This document shows positions 17,002-26,208 of a stretch of DNA of 64,000 nt, in pieces (within the stretch, counting starts at the first letter, position 1; the number at the start of each line of letters is the position of its first letter). Where the stretch lies: NCBI GenBank assembly GCA_963766995.1, contig CAVYCE010000003.1, positions 1,426,001-1,490,000 on the forward strand, in the 5' to 3' direction. The position numbers and the translations under genes are program-made. The notes beneath the pieces were generated by a model. That model searched no databases. It was not told where the DNA came from and saw only the letters and a program-made list of their open reading frames with translations. The stretch comes from Bog-473 sp963766995 (GTDB lineage Bacteria > Actinomycetota > Acidimicrobiia > Acidimicrobiales > RAAP-2).

Positions 17002-18299
17002 CGAGCTGCCTCCTGCACCAGACTGGGAGTACCTTTGCCGGCTGTGCCTTCAACGACCGCGGCAGCGATGTCATGGCGCAGCACCATGCCGTCCCACTCA
17101 ATGGGTTCGGCTGCGGCGTAGGCCAAGGATCGAGCCTCCTGCACGCTGCCCGCCACGGCAGTCACAGCAAGCACCCGGCCACCGGCCGTTTGGAATGGGC
17201 CGTCAGGACGGGGTCGGCTGGTTCCGGCATGAAAAACCGTCGCTCCTTCACTTGTTGCGGTGGATTGACCAACCTCGTCTAATCCTCCAATGGTGTCACC
17301 GGTACGCGGAGCATCTGGATACCCCGGGGAGGCCAACACCACGCAGACGGCGGCACCAGGCGAGAAGGTCGGAGCCGGCCCATCGTCCAAGTGTCCAGCC
17401 GCCACGGCCCGACAGAGTTCAGCCAGATCGCATGACAGGAGTGGCAGCACCACCTGAGTCTCGGGGTCGCCGAAGCGCACGTTGTATTCAATGACCTTGG
17501 GACCGTCGGGGCCAAGCATCAAGCCGGCATAGAGCACCCCCCGGTAGTCGATGCCCCGGCGACGCAGCTCGGTGACAAGCGGGAGCACGGCACGTTCCAT
17601 GCACTCGTCCACCAGGTCGTGGCCCACATGAGGCATTGGCGCATAAGCACCCATGCCTCCCGTATTGGGCCCGCTATCTCCATCTCCGACGCGCTTGAAG
17701 TCTTGAGCTGGCAGCAGCGGCACGGCATTGGTGCCATCGCACAGCACCAGCAGTGAACACTCTTCGCCGGCCAAGCCTTCCTCAATCACTATCGAGCGCC
17801 CGGCGTCACCGAACGACCCCGAGAATTTGGCCGTCACGTCGGCCCGCGCCTCGGCGAGGCTCTGCGTCACCAAGACGCCTTTGCCGGCGGCGAGGCCGTC
17901 GGTCTTGATGACCCATGGGCCTGGCATGGTGTCCAAGAAGGCCATGGCCTCGACCTTCTGTTGCGCATCGAAGGCGGCGAAGCGAGCCGTGGGCACGCCG
18001 GCCGAGGCCAGCACTTCCTTCATAAACGCCTTGGAGCCCTCTAACAGAGCGCCATCGGCACCGGGTCCGAACACGACCTTGCCCTGCGCCCGCAGCCGAT
18101 CCGCCAAACCGTCGACCAGCGGCGCCTCGGGACCGATCACGAACAGGTCAGCCGTGATGTCCGACACCGGTTCATCGGTCACTTCGATCGGCGCCGCCAT
18201 GCCCGGATTGCCCGGCGTCACCACCACCTCGGCCGTACGGGCCAGCACATGGGCCAGCGCGTGCTCACGCCCGCCACTGCCGATGACGCAGACCCTCAC
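16998..18299 (-). CDS. purD: Phosphoribosylamine-glycine ligase (GAR synthetase)
   Basis: ATP-grasp ligase of 433 residues making GAR from phosphoribosylamine and glycine. It starts VRVCVIGSGGREHALA, with the ATP-grasp segments GPWVIKTDGLAAGKGV and EEGLAGEECSLLVL and the metal site IEYNVRFGDPETQ. The GTG at 18299 overlaps the purA stop (GTGA) and matches the usual N-terminus; the reading frame upstream to 18452 is inside purA and should be ignored. It overlaps purB by four bases. Confidence 0.95.
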   Translation of the reverse strand: MRVCVIGSGGREHALAHVLARTAEVVVTPGNPGMAAPIEVTDEPVSDITADLFVIGPEAPLVDGLADRLRAQGKVVFGPGADGALLEGSKAFMKEVLASAGVPTARFAAFDAQQKVEAMAFLDTMPGPWVIKTDGLAAGKGVLVTQSLAEARADVTAKFSGSFGDAGRSIVIEEGLAGEECSLLVLCDGTNAVPLLPAQDFKRVGDGDSGPNTGGMGAYAPMPHVGHDLVDECMERAVLPLVTELRRRGIDYRGVLYAGLMLGPDGPKVIEYNVRFGDPETQVVLPLLSCDLAELCRAVAAGHLDDGPAPTFSPGAAVCVVLASPGYPDAPRTGDTIGGLDEVGQSTATSEGATVFHAGTSRPRPDGPFQTAGGRVLAVTAVAGSVQEARSLAYAAAEPIEWDGMVLRHDIAAAVVEGTAGKGTPSLVQEAAR

Positions 18300-19579
18300 G
18301 CCGTAGCGAATGAAACGGTCTGCTCTCGACCGGGCCCAACTCCGACCAGGCGCACAGGGACGCCAATCTGCTCGGAGAGGAAGGACACATAGTCCCGGGC
18401 GGTCGCCGGTAGGTCGTCGGGCGAGGTGGCTGAGGACAGATCCGTGCGCCAACCTGGCAGCTCTTCGTAGATCGGCCGGACGTTGTGCATGGTCGACTGG
18501 TGGTAGGGCATGTGTTCGTAGCGCACGCCGTCGAGCTCGTAGGCCACGCAGACCTTGACTGATTCGAAGGTGTCGAGCACATCAAGCTTGGTGAGCGCCA
18601 CCTCAGTCATGGAGTTCAACCGGACGGCCTGACGCAGCATGACGGCGTCGAACCAGCCGCAGCGGCGCATTCGCCCGGTGTTGGTACCGAACTCGTGCCC
18701 CCGCTCGACCAGGAGCTCACCGATGTCATTGTCCTGCTCGGTCGGGAACGGGCCGGCACCGACCCGGGTGACGTACGCCTTGGCGATGCCGATGATCTGG
18801 TCGATGTCGCGCGGCCCAAGTCCTGAGCCCGTGCAGGCCCCGCCGGCCACCGGGTTGGAGGACGTCACAAAGGGATAGGTGCCGTGGTCGAGGTCGAGGA
18901 AGGTGGCCTGCGCCCCTTCCAGCAAAACGTTGTGCCCCGCATCGAGAGCGGCGTGAGCCAACCCGACGGTGTCGCCCACCATGGGGGCTATGCGAGGGGC
19001 GTACTCATCCAGATAGTGCTCGGCAATCTCAGCCGCCGACAAGGGAAGCCGGTTGTACACCTTGGCCAAGATGGCGTTCTTTTCCTTCAGCACGACGTCG
19101 AGCTTCTGGCGGAAGATCTTGGGGTCGAAGAGGTCTTGGACCCGGATACCTACCCTGGTGGCCTTGTCGGCGTAGGCCGGGCCGATCCCTCGCTTGGTGG
19201 TACCCAGGGCGTTCTTTCCCAGGAAACGCTCGGTCACCCGGTCCAACTCCTGGTGGTACGGCATGATCAGGTGGGCGTTACCGCTGACCACCATGCGGCT
19301 GGTGTTCACACCACGGGCAGACAAGCTGTCCAGCTCGGCCAGGAGCACGGCCGGGTCGACCACCACTCCGTTGCCGATCATCGGCGTGATGTGCTCGTAC
19401 ATGATGCCGCTGGGCACCAGCTGGAGGGCGAATGCCTCCCCGTTGACGACGATGCGGTGGCCGGCGTTGTGTCCGCCCTGGTAGCGGATGACCATGTGCA
19501 TGTCGCGGGCGAGGAGGTCGGTGAGCTTGCCCTTCCCCTCGTCGCCCCATTGGGTCCCCACCACCACAGTTGCGGGCAC
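18296..19579 (-). CDS. purA: Adenylosuccinate synthetase
   Basis: Converts IMP and aspartate to adenylosuccinate with GTP. 427 residues starting with the GTP loop VVVGTQWGDEGKGK. GGHNAGHRIV and the GTTKRGIGPAYADK phosphate-binding block are present, and the C-terminal GVGPGREQTV is usual. GTG start behind a GGAG site. It is first in the overlapping purA-purD-purB-purC-purS-purQ run and has a plausible sigma-70-type promoter about 45 bp upstream of its start. Confidence 0.96.
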   Translation of the reverse strand: MPATVVVGTQWGDEGKGKLTDLLARDMHMVIRYQGGHNAGHRIVVNGEAFALQLVPSGIMYEHITPMIGNGVVVDPAVLLAELDSLSARGVNTSRMVVSGNAHLIMPYHQELDRVTERFLGKNALGTTKRGIGPAYADKATRVGIRVQDLFDPKIFRQKLDVVLKEKNAILAKVYNRLPLSAAEIAEHYLDEYAPRIAPMVGDTVGLAHAALDAGHNVLLEGAQATFLDLDHGTYPFVTSSNPVAGGACTGSGLGPRDIDQIIGIAKAYVTRVGAGPFPTEQDNDIGELLVERGHEFGTNTGRMRRCGWFDAVMLRQAVRLNSMTEVALTKLDVLDTFESVKVCVAYELDGVRYEHMPYHQSTMHNVRPIYEELPGWRTDLSSATSPDDLPATARDYVSFLSEQIGVPVRLVGVGPGREQTVSFATA

Positions 19580-19620
19580 GCGTCATCTCCGTTCGCTCGA
19601 TCGCTGTCGGATTACGCAAC

Positions 19621-19649
19621 AGTGTATCCCTCCCCGGATCTGCCCCCAA
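19621..19649 (-). promoter_or_regulatory. Predicted promoter of the purA operon
   Basis: Reading on the minus strand, a -35-like TTGGGG and a -10-like TACACT are separated by exactly 17 bp, and the -10 ends about 41 bp before the purA GTG. The position is right for the only promoter of the six-gene purA to purQ run. No PurR-type operator is recognised in the 128-bp gap to the divergent gene. Confidence 0.55.
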
Positions 19650-19707
19650 CCTCCGTGGCGTTTCTTTCCGCCCTGCTGGGGTAGGGGGGAGCAAGGAGGT
19701 GCCGCGC

Positions 19708-20277
19708 ATGACGAATGAGCTGAAGGGCATCCGAGTGGCCTTCGTAGTGGCCAACGAGGGCATCGAAGAAATTGAGCTGACGGAGCCGTGGAATGCCGTG
19801 CTCCGAGCGGGCGGCCAACCAGAACTGGTGGCCCCTCAACCGGGCGAAGCCCAGACACGGCGCCACCTCGATCCGGCCCATCGCTTCCCGGTCGACCGCA
19901 CCACTGAAGACGCCCGGGCCGCCGACTTCGACGCGGTGGTCCTGCCTGGTGGAGTGGCCAACCCCGACGAACTCCGCCGTGACGCCGCGGCTGTCGACTT
20001 CATCATGTCGATGTTCGAGGCGGGCAAGCCGCTGGCCGCCATCTGTCACGGGCCCCAGACACTCATCGATGGCGACCTGGTCTGCGGCCGAACCGTGACC
20101 TCCTACCCCAGCCTGCAGACTGACCTGCGCAATGCCGGCGCCGACTGGGTCGACCAGGACGTCGTGGTCTGTAGCCGCGGCATCAACACCATCGTCACCT
20201 CACGCCATCCAGACGATCTCGGATCGTTTTGCCGGGAGTTGACCGCGGTATTTTCGCAGCCACCCTTGGTGACCTGA
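19708..20277 (+). CDS. DJ-1/PfpI family protein
   Basis: Protein of 189 residues. VAFVVANEGIEEIELTEPW opens the fold, DAVVLPGGVANPDELR follows, and the nucleophile elbow is AAICHGPQTLID, with Cys in the conserved position and His next to it. PfpI-type members act as proteases, glyoxalases/deglycases or stress chaperones; which applies here is unknown. The ATG at 19708 has a near-perfect AAGGAGGT ribosome site; the frame upstream to 19570 is not coding. Divergent from purA. Confidence 0.85.
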   Translation: MTNELKGIRVAFVVANEGIEEIELTEPWNAVLRAGGQPELVAPQPGEAQTRRHLDPAHRFPVDRTTEDARAADFDAVVLPGGVANPDELRRDAAAVDFIMSMFEAGKPLAAICHGPQTLIDGDLVCGRTVTSYPSLQTDLRNAGADWVDQDVVVCSRGINTIVTSRHPDDLGSFCRELTAVFSQPPLVT

Positions 20278-20435
20278 GCAAGGGCGGCGGCCCCCGTCGC
20301 AGTCATGTCACCGCCACCAGATGGCAACCGCGGCGCAACGCCGCACCAACCTTCGGCTTGCATCCTCACTGCAGCGACTTTGTGGGAGCTTCCGTGCCCG
20401 TGGCGGGCTTCGGATGGATTGAGGAAGCAGGGAGC

Positions 20436-23400
20436 ATGCACACTCTTCGACGTCAGCAGCGCGGGACCGACGCGCCCCGACTCCGTCTGGGTTGGAAATT
20501 GCGACTGGTGGCAGTGGCCTGTGTCATGGGAGCAACGGCACTGCCGCTGATTGCATCCGCGGCCACGGCCAGGGCCGCGACACTGGAACCGCACGCCGTC
20601 ACCGGCACTGACGCCGTGGCCTTCCAGATGAACGCTGCTCATACGGGTGCATCGGCCGATGCGGTCGGTCCTCAATGGACCAAAGCCTGGACCACCACCC
20701 TTGGTGGCTCGGTTGGGTACCCGCTCATTGTGGCGGGTCGTGTCTACGTTCTCGACAACGCGCCCTCCCCATCTCTTATCGCCTACGACGGTGCCACCGG
20801 CACCATCGACTGGCAGGACGCAGTCGGCGCCAGCCTGACCGGAATCGCCTACGACGGTGGCCGGATTTTTGAGCAGTCGGGCTCCATCATGACGGCCTAC
20901 GACGCTTCCACGGGTGCACAAGATTGGTCGGCCACCATGTCCGGCCAGTACGAGTTCAATGCTGCGCCCACCGCGTCCAACGGCATCGTCTATTCAGACG
21001 GGGCCGGCGGTGGCGGCACCCTTTACGCGCTGAGCGAATCCACGGGAGCCACGTTGTGGACCGAGGAAGTCGAAAACGGCAACACCAGCTCGCCGGCCGT
21101 CGGCGATGGCGACGTCTTCACCTCATTCGCCTGCGATCTCACCCAGGTCTTCAATGCGACCACGGGTTCACCTGCCTGGGAAGAGCAATACGGCTGTGAG
21201 GGTGGCGGCGGCCAGACCGCCGTCCTGGCCGATGGCGACCTGTTTCTGCGCGACACCATCCTCAACGCGGGGACGGGTGCGACCGTTCGCAGTCTTTCGA
21301 CCGACCCACCGCCTGCAGTCGACGGCCAGAACGTCTACACCGAAAAGGGCGGCACCCTCGAGGCCCAGACCGTGGCCAACGGATCGGTCCTGTGGAGCTT
21401 TGCAGGCGACGGTAACTTGATCACCGCGCCGATCGTGGTCGATGGCGTGGTCTACGAAGGTTCTTCGGCCGGCAATCTCTACGGCGTCTCGGCCACCACT
21501 GGCCAGCTCCTATGGACTGACGACATCGGAACGGCTATGACAGGCAACACTGGATTCACCGACTCGTACAACGGACTGGGAGAAGGTGACGGCCTTCTGG
21601 TCGTCCCCGCCGGCGACACGCTGACCGTCTTTGACGATGCCGGCACAACGCCGGCTGCAGCCATTGCACCCAGCGCCGCGTCTGGCAATGCCTCGGCCAC
21701 GGTGAACTGGACCGTCCCGGCCAACAATGGAAGCACCATCACCAACTACACGGTGACGCCCTTGACCAACGGCGTGGCACAGACCCCGACCGTTGTACCG
21801 GCCGGCGTCGGCGGATCAGCTACCAGCCCCATCCCCGGTGCTTCAGACTCGTTGACGGTGACGGGACTCACCAACGGCTCGACCTACACCTTTGCCGTGC
21901 AGGCCGACGGTGCCAGCGGGATGGGCGCAATTTCGCCGACATCGAATTCAGTGACACCGCTGACCCTTCCGGCTGCACCGGTATCGGTAACTGCCCAAGC
22001 CGGGGACATGGCGTCCGATGTGAGTTGGACCGTGGCCACCAACGGCGGAGACCCCATCACGTCCTTTATCATCACGCCCTCAGTGGGCCTGACGGCCGGT
22101 ACCCCGGTGCAGGTCACCGCTGGGTTGGCCGGATCAACGCTCGACCCCACCAACGGTGCCACTGATTCCTACAACGTCACCGCACTGACCGCCGGATCGG
22201 CCACCAGTTTCACGGTGGCGGCCAAGAGCGCCTTCGGATTCGGAGCACCGTCAGTCCCGAGCAACGCCGTCACGCCCTCTGCAGGACCCACCGTGCCCTA
22301 TGTGCCCAGTGACGTCAGCGCCACTACCACCGGTGGACAAGTCACCGTGTATTGGGTCACTCCGGGCAACAACGGCTCACCCATTACCGGCTTCGTGATC
22401 ACACCGACCATCGGAAATGCGGCGCAGGTACCCGTCAGCATTCCGGCCGGCGCCAGCGGATCAGCCATCAGCCCAGTGGCCGGCGCCGTGGACGATGCGG
22501 TGCTGAGCGGCCTTATGTTGGGCTCCAGCTACACGTTCACGGTGCAGGCCGTCAATGCGATCGGCGCCAGTGTGGCTTCGTCAGTGACCAACGCTGTGAC
22601 ACCCAGCGCAGCATCGTTCACCGACAGAGAGTCGGACCTCGATTTCGGGACCGCCACATTGGGTACCTACACGCAGCAAACTGAATTCCTGTTTAACGGC
22701 GGAACGTCAACCGGCGCCATCACCGATTTCGCCTTTGGCGGAGCCGACCCCGATGACTTTGTCATCGAGACGAACAACTGCCAGGCGGTGGGGTCACAGA
22801 ACGGATGCAACGTCGCCATCGACTTCTTTCCCGGAGCCGTCGGGCCCCGGAGCGCCACCGTCACACCTATCTCCAACGGAGTGCTGCAGTCGCCTATTTC
22901 CGTTTCGGGCATCGGCACAGAGGGCTACTACGAGGCAACAGCGGCCGGCATCGTTTCGGCCTTCGGTGACGGGACCAACCAGGGCGACCTGGCCGGGAAG
23001 CCGCCGTCAGCACCCGTCGTCACCATTCAGACAACAGGTGACGGAGGCGGTTACTGGATGGCCGCCAGCAACGGGTACGTCTGGGCCTTTGGTGATGCCT
23101 TCAGCTACGGCGGAGCCGGCAACCTCCTTCTCAACAGTCCAATCGTCGGTATGGCCATCACACCCGATGATGCCGGTTATTGGCTCGTGGCCGCCGATGG
23201 CGGCATTTTCTCTTACGGCGATGCCAAGTTCTACGGCTCAACGGGAGCGCTCAAACTGAACAAGCCCATCGTGGGCATGGCGGTGACGCCAGATGGGGGT
23301 GGCTACTGGTTGGTGGCCTCTGATGGCGGCATCTTCGCCTTCGGCGATGCGGCCTTCTACGGCTCCACCGGTGGCATCAAACTCAACAAGCCCGTGGTGG

Positions 23401-23759
23401 GAATGGCGCCAACGCCCGACGGAGCCGGGTACGACCTCGTGGCGTCGGACGGCGGGATCTTCTCCTATGGGGACGCGCCGTTCTATGGTTCGACGGGCGC
23501 CATCAAACTCAATAAGCCCATTGTGGCCATGGCCATGACCGGGGATGGCGGTGGCTACTGGTTGGCGGCGTCGGACGGCGGGATCTTCTCGTTCGGCGAC
23601 GCGCCCTTCTACGGTTCCACCGGAGGGGGCAAAGTGACCAACAACGTAGGCATCGCGTTGACGGGTGGGATCACACCTGAAGCGTTCTACGACGTCCCGG
23701 CAGATCGACACTTAACGAAGCGTGAGCTTGTCGCCTTCCGTGTCGACCGTGACAGTTGA
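20436..23759 (+). CDS. Large secreted protein: PQQ-like propeller, three Fn3 domains, 42-residue repeats
   Basis: Secreted protein of 1,107 residues. A long basic signal peptide (hydrophobic core about 26-45, cleavage near ATARA) is followed by a PQQ/quinoprotein-like beta-propeller to about residue 405 (repeated VYVLDN and LYALSESTGATLWT blades). Three fibronectin type III domains follow, each starting near PAAPVSVTA-type sequence (about 405-725). A beta-sandwich with DLDFGTATLGTYTQQ comes next (about 730-825). The end is six 42-residue repeats of the GYWLVASDGGIFAFGDAAF type (about 830-1,075). No anchor or LPXTG motif is visible. ATG 20436 is chosen because the signal peptide starts there. 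Its 3' end overlaps clpB by 48 bp. Probably an adhesive or matrix protein; function unknown. Confidence 0.8.
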   Translation: MHTLRRQQRGTDAPRLRLGWKLRLVAVACVMGATALPLIASAATARAATLEPHAVTGTDAVAFQMNAAHTGASADAVGPQWTKAWTTTLGGSVGYPLIVAGRVYVLDNAPSPSLIAYDGATGTIDWQDAVGASLTGIAYDGGRIFEQSGSIMTAYDASTGAQDWSATMSGQYEFNAAPTASNGIVYSDGAGGGGTLYALSESTGATLWTEEVENGNTSSPAVGDGDVFTSFACDLTQVFNATTGSPAWEEQYGCEGGGGQTAVLADGDLFLRDTILNAGTGATVRSLSTDPPPAVDGQNVYTEKGGTLEAQTVANGSVLWSFAGDGNLITAPIVVDGVVYEGSSAGNLYGVSATTGQLLWTDDIGTAMTGNTGFTDSYNGLGEGDGLLVVPAGDTLTVFDDAGTTPAAAIAPSAASGNASATVNWTVPANNGSTITNYTVTPLTNGVAQTPTVVPAGVGGSATSPIPGASDSLTVTGLTNGSTYTFAVQADGASGMGAISPTSNSVTPLTLPAAPVSVTAQAGDMASDVSWTVATNGGDPITSFIITPSVGLTAGTPVQVTAGLAGSTLDPTNGATDSYNVTALTAGSATSFTVAAKSAFGFGAPSVPSNAVTPSAGPTVPYVPSDVSATTTGGQVTVYWVTPGNNGSPITGFVITPTIGNAAQVPVSIPAGASGSAISPVAGAVDDAVLSGLMLGSSYTFTVQAVNAIGASVASSVTNAVTPSAASFTDRESDLDFGTATLGTYTQQTEFLFNGGTSTGAITDFAFGGADPDDFVIETNNCQAVGSQNGCNVAIDFFPGAVGPRSATVTPISNGVLQSPISVSGIGTEGYYEATAAGIVSAFGDGTNQGDLAGKPPSAPVVTIQTTGDGGGYWMAASNGYVWAFGDAFSYGGAGNLLLNSPIVGMAITPDDAGYWLVAADGGIFSYGDAKFYGSTGALKLNKPIVGMAVTPDGGGYWLVASDGGIFAFGDAAFYGSTGGIKLNKPVVGMAPTPDGAGYDLVASDGGIFSYGDAPFYGSTGAIKLNKPIVAMAMTGDGGGYWLAASDGGIFSFGDAPFYGSTGGGKVTNNVGIALTGGITPEAFYDVPADRHLTKRELVAFRVDRDS
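22923..23678 (+). repeat. Six tandem 126-bp (42-residue) coding repeats
   Basis: Units start at 22923, 23049, 23175, 23301, 23427 and 23553, always exactly 126 bp apart. Each unit encodes GYW-like, DGGIF-like, FGDA-like and FYGSTG-like blocks followed by NKPIVGMA and a TPDG turn. The three central units are most alike, suggesting recent duplication or gene conversion within the array. The spacing of 42 residues is in the range of beta-propeller blades. Confidence 0.9.
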
Positions 23760-26201
23760 GCCCTCGATGTACTTGCCTTCCAGGAGGGCCAGGGCCAGCG
23801 GATCTTCGATGTTCCGCTGCAGCACCCGGCGCAGGGGGCGGGCGCCGAAGTCAGGGTCATAGCCGGCATTGGCTAGCCAGGCCTCGGCCTCGGGGGTGAC
23901 GACCAGGTCGAGCCTGCGCTCGGCCAATCGTGACCTGAGCTTGTTGAGTTGGACGCCCACAATGACGCCGAGGTCTTCACGGCTGAGGGGCCGGAAGCGA
24001 ACAATCTCATCAATGCGATTGATGAACTCCGGCTTGAAGTACTGGGCCGGCTCCCCGGCCAGATTGGACGTCATGATCAGCACCGTGTTGGTGAAATCGA
24101 CGGTGCGACCCTGCCCGTCGGTGAGGCGCCCGTCTTCGAGCACCTGCAGGAGGATGTTGAACACGTCGGGGTGGGCCTTCTCTAGCTCATCAAGCAAGAC
24201 GACGGCATAGGGACGGCGGCGCACCGCCTCGGTCAACTGACCCCCTTCGTCGTACCCGACATAACCGGGAGGCGCACCCACCAGGCGGCTGACGGCGTGC
24301 TTCTCCATGTATTCGCTCATGTCGATCCGCGTTATGGCACGCTCGTCGTCGAAAAGGAATTCGGCCAAGGCTCGGGCCAGTTCGGTCTTGCCCACGCCCG
24401 TCGGACCGAGAAACAGGAATGAACCGATCGGGCGATTGGGATCGGAAAGGCCAGCCCGACTGCGTCTGATGGCGTTGGACACAGCCGACACGGCTTCGTC
24501 CTGTCCCACCACACGCTCGTGCAGGGTCGACTCCAGTCGCACCAGCTTCTGGATCTCGCCTTCCATGAGGCGGGAGACCGGCACGCCGGTCCAGCGGCTG
24601 ACCACTGCGGCGATGTCCTCGGCGTCGACCTCCTCCTTCAAGAACCGGGAGTCGGCCTGTAGCTTCGAAAGGTCGTCGGTGGCTTGGACGATCTGACGCT
24701 CAAGATCGGGCAGGTCGCCGTATCGAATAGCCGAGGCCGCAGCCAGGTCCCCGTCGCGCTCAAGCCGCACGGCCTCTTCTTCCTTGCCCGTCTTCTCCTG
24801 CTGTAGCTGGCTGATGGTGTCCAGGCAAGACTTCTCCTGCTGCCAGTGCGCAGTCATGGAGCCCTGCTGCTCGCTCAGCTCGGCCAGCTCTCCCTTCAGC
24901 CGTTCCAGCCTGTCGGCCGACGCGGCGTCAGACTCCTTTTCCAGCGCCAGCTTCTCGATCTCCAACTGTCGAATGCGACGGGTGATCTGGTCCAGTTCAG
25001 TCGGCATGGAGTCGATCTCGATTCGCAATTTCGACGCGGCCTCGTCAATAAGGTCGATGGCCTTGTCGGGCAAGAATCGCCCGGTGACGTAGCGGTCGGA
25101 CAACACCGCCGCGGCGACCAGCGCAGCGTCCTGAATGCGCACCTTGTGGTGCGCCATGTAACGCTCGGACAGCCCGCGCAAAATGGCAATGGTGTCTTCC
25201 ACCGAGGGTTCGCCGACGAAAACGGGCTGAAAACGCCGTTCCAGCGCGGCGTCCTTCTCAATAGAGGTCCGGTACTCGTCCAGGGTGGTGGCCCCGATGA
25301 GACGCAGCTCGCCCCGAGACAACATCGGCTTGATCATCTGGCCGGCATCCATGGCCCCTTCAGCCGCGCCGGCACCGACAATGGTGTGCAGCTCGTCAAT
25401 GAAGGTCACGATCTCGCCTTCGGCGTCGGTGATCTCTTTGAGCACGGCCTTCAACCGCTCTTCGAATTCGCCGCGGTACTTGGCTCCGGCCACCATCGAC
25501 CCGAGGTCGAGCGAGATGACTCGCTTACCCTTCAGTCCTTCGGGCACGTCACCTTCGATGATTCGGTTGGCCAACCCCTCCACGATGGCGGTCTTGCCAA
25601 CACCCGGTTCGCCGATCAGCACCGGGTTGTTCTTGGTCCGACGGGACAACACCTGAATGACGCGGCGTATCTCCTCATCGCGCCCGATAACCGGATCGAG
25701 TTTGCCCTCTCGCGCCGCTTCGGTGAGATCTCGGCCGTACTTGGCCAGGGCCTGATACGTCTGCTCGGGATCAGCACTGGTCACTCGGTGGTTGCCACGC
25801 ACCGCTCGCAGCGCCGTCTGCAGCGCGTCCTTGGTGACGCCGATGTCGTCGGCCAGCGCCAGCAACAGGTGCTCGACCGATACGTAGTCGTCACCCAACT
25901 CACGGCGGTACTCGTCGGCCCGTTCCAGGGCTTGACGGGCATCTCGGGACAGTCCCGGCTCGGCCCCGCCCTCGGCCCGAGGCAGCCGCGACAGGCGCTC
26001 GTGCACCGTCCGGCTGAGCGCGTCGGGATCCACGCCGACCTGGGTCAGCAATGGGCGCGTCATGGTGTCCTGCTGCAGCAGCAGCGCGTCGAGCAAGTGT
26101 GCCGACGTCATTTCCGGATTGTTGGACGACGCGGCGTGTCCCGAGGCGGCACTGAAAGCGGCCTTGGTGTTGTTGGTCCAGCGTTCTGGATCGATGGGCA
26201 T
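23712..26201 (-). CDS. clpB: ATP-dependent disaggregase ClpB
   Basis: Hsp100 chaperone (829 residues) that works with DnaK to rescue aggregated proteins. It has the N-terminal Clp repeat domain (to about 145), NBD1 with Walker A GEPGVGKT (about 197), a long coiled-coil middle domain (about 400-520) rich in Glu/Leu/Gln, and NBD2 with Walker A GPTGVGKT (about 597). The loop between IMTSN and FKPEFINR in NBD2 is about 20 residues shorter than in E. coli ClpB. It starts 7 bp after hspR in the heat-shock operon. Its end overlaps the convergent secreted-protein gene. Confidence 0.95.
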   Translation of the reverse strand: MPIDPERWTNNTKAAFSAASGHAASSNNPEMTSAHLLDALLLQQDTMTRPLLTQVGVDPDALSRTVHERLSRLPRAEGGAEPGLSRDARQALERADEYRRELGDDYVSVEHLLLALADDIGVTKDALQTALRAVRGNHRVTSADPEQTYQALAKYGRDLTEAAREGKLDPVIGRDEEIRRVIQVLSRRTKNNPVLIGEPGVGKTAIVEGLANRIIEGDVPEGLKGKRVISLDLGSMVAGAKYRGEFEERLKAVLKEITDAEGEIVTFIDELHTIVGAGAAEGAMDAGQMIKPMLSRGELRLIGATTLDEYRTSIEKDAALERRFQPVFVGEPSVEDTIAILRGLSERYMAHHKVRIQDAALVAAAVLSDRYVTGRFLPDKAIDLIDEAASKLRIEIDSMPTELDQITRRIRQLEIEKLALEKESDAASADRLERLKGELAELSEQQGSMTAHWQQEKSCLDTISQLQQEKTGKEEEAVRLERDGDLAAASAIRYGDLPDLERQIVQATDDLSKLQADSRFLKEEVDAEDIAAVVSRWTGVPVSRLMEGEIQKLVRLESTLHERVVGQDEAVSAVSNAIRRSRAGLSDPNRPIGSFLFLGPTGVGKTELARALAEFLFDDERAITRIDMSEYMEKHAVSRLVGAPPGYVGYDEGGQLTEAVRRRPYAVVLLDELEKAHPDVFNILLQVLEDGRLTDGQGRTVDFTNTVLIMTSNLAGEPAQYFKPEFINRIDEIVRFRPLSREDLGVIVGVQLNKLRSRLAERRLDLVVTPEAEAWLANAGYDPDFGARPLRRVLQRNIEDPLALALLEGKYIEGSTVTVDTEGDKLTLR

Positions 26202-26208
26202 CAGTGGA

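Noticed and set aside
18300..18452. N-terminal extension of purD
   Set aside because: It lies inside purA; the GTGA overlap start and the conserved VRVCVIGSGG beginning are decisive.
20229..20435. Upstream extension of the large secreted protein
   Set aside because: It starts inside the PfpI gene and would place the signal peptide internally; ATG 20436 fits much better.
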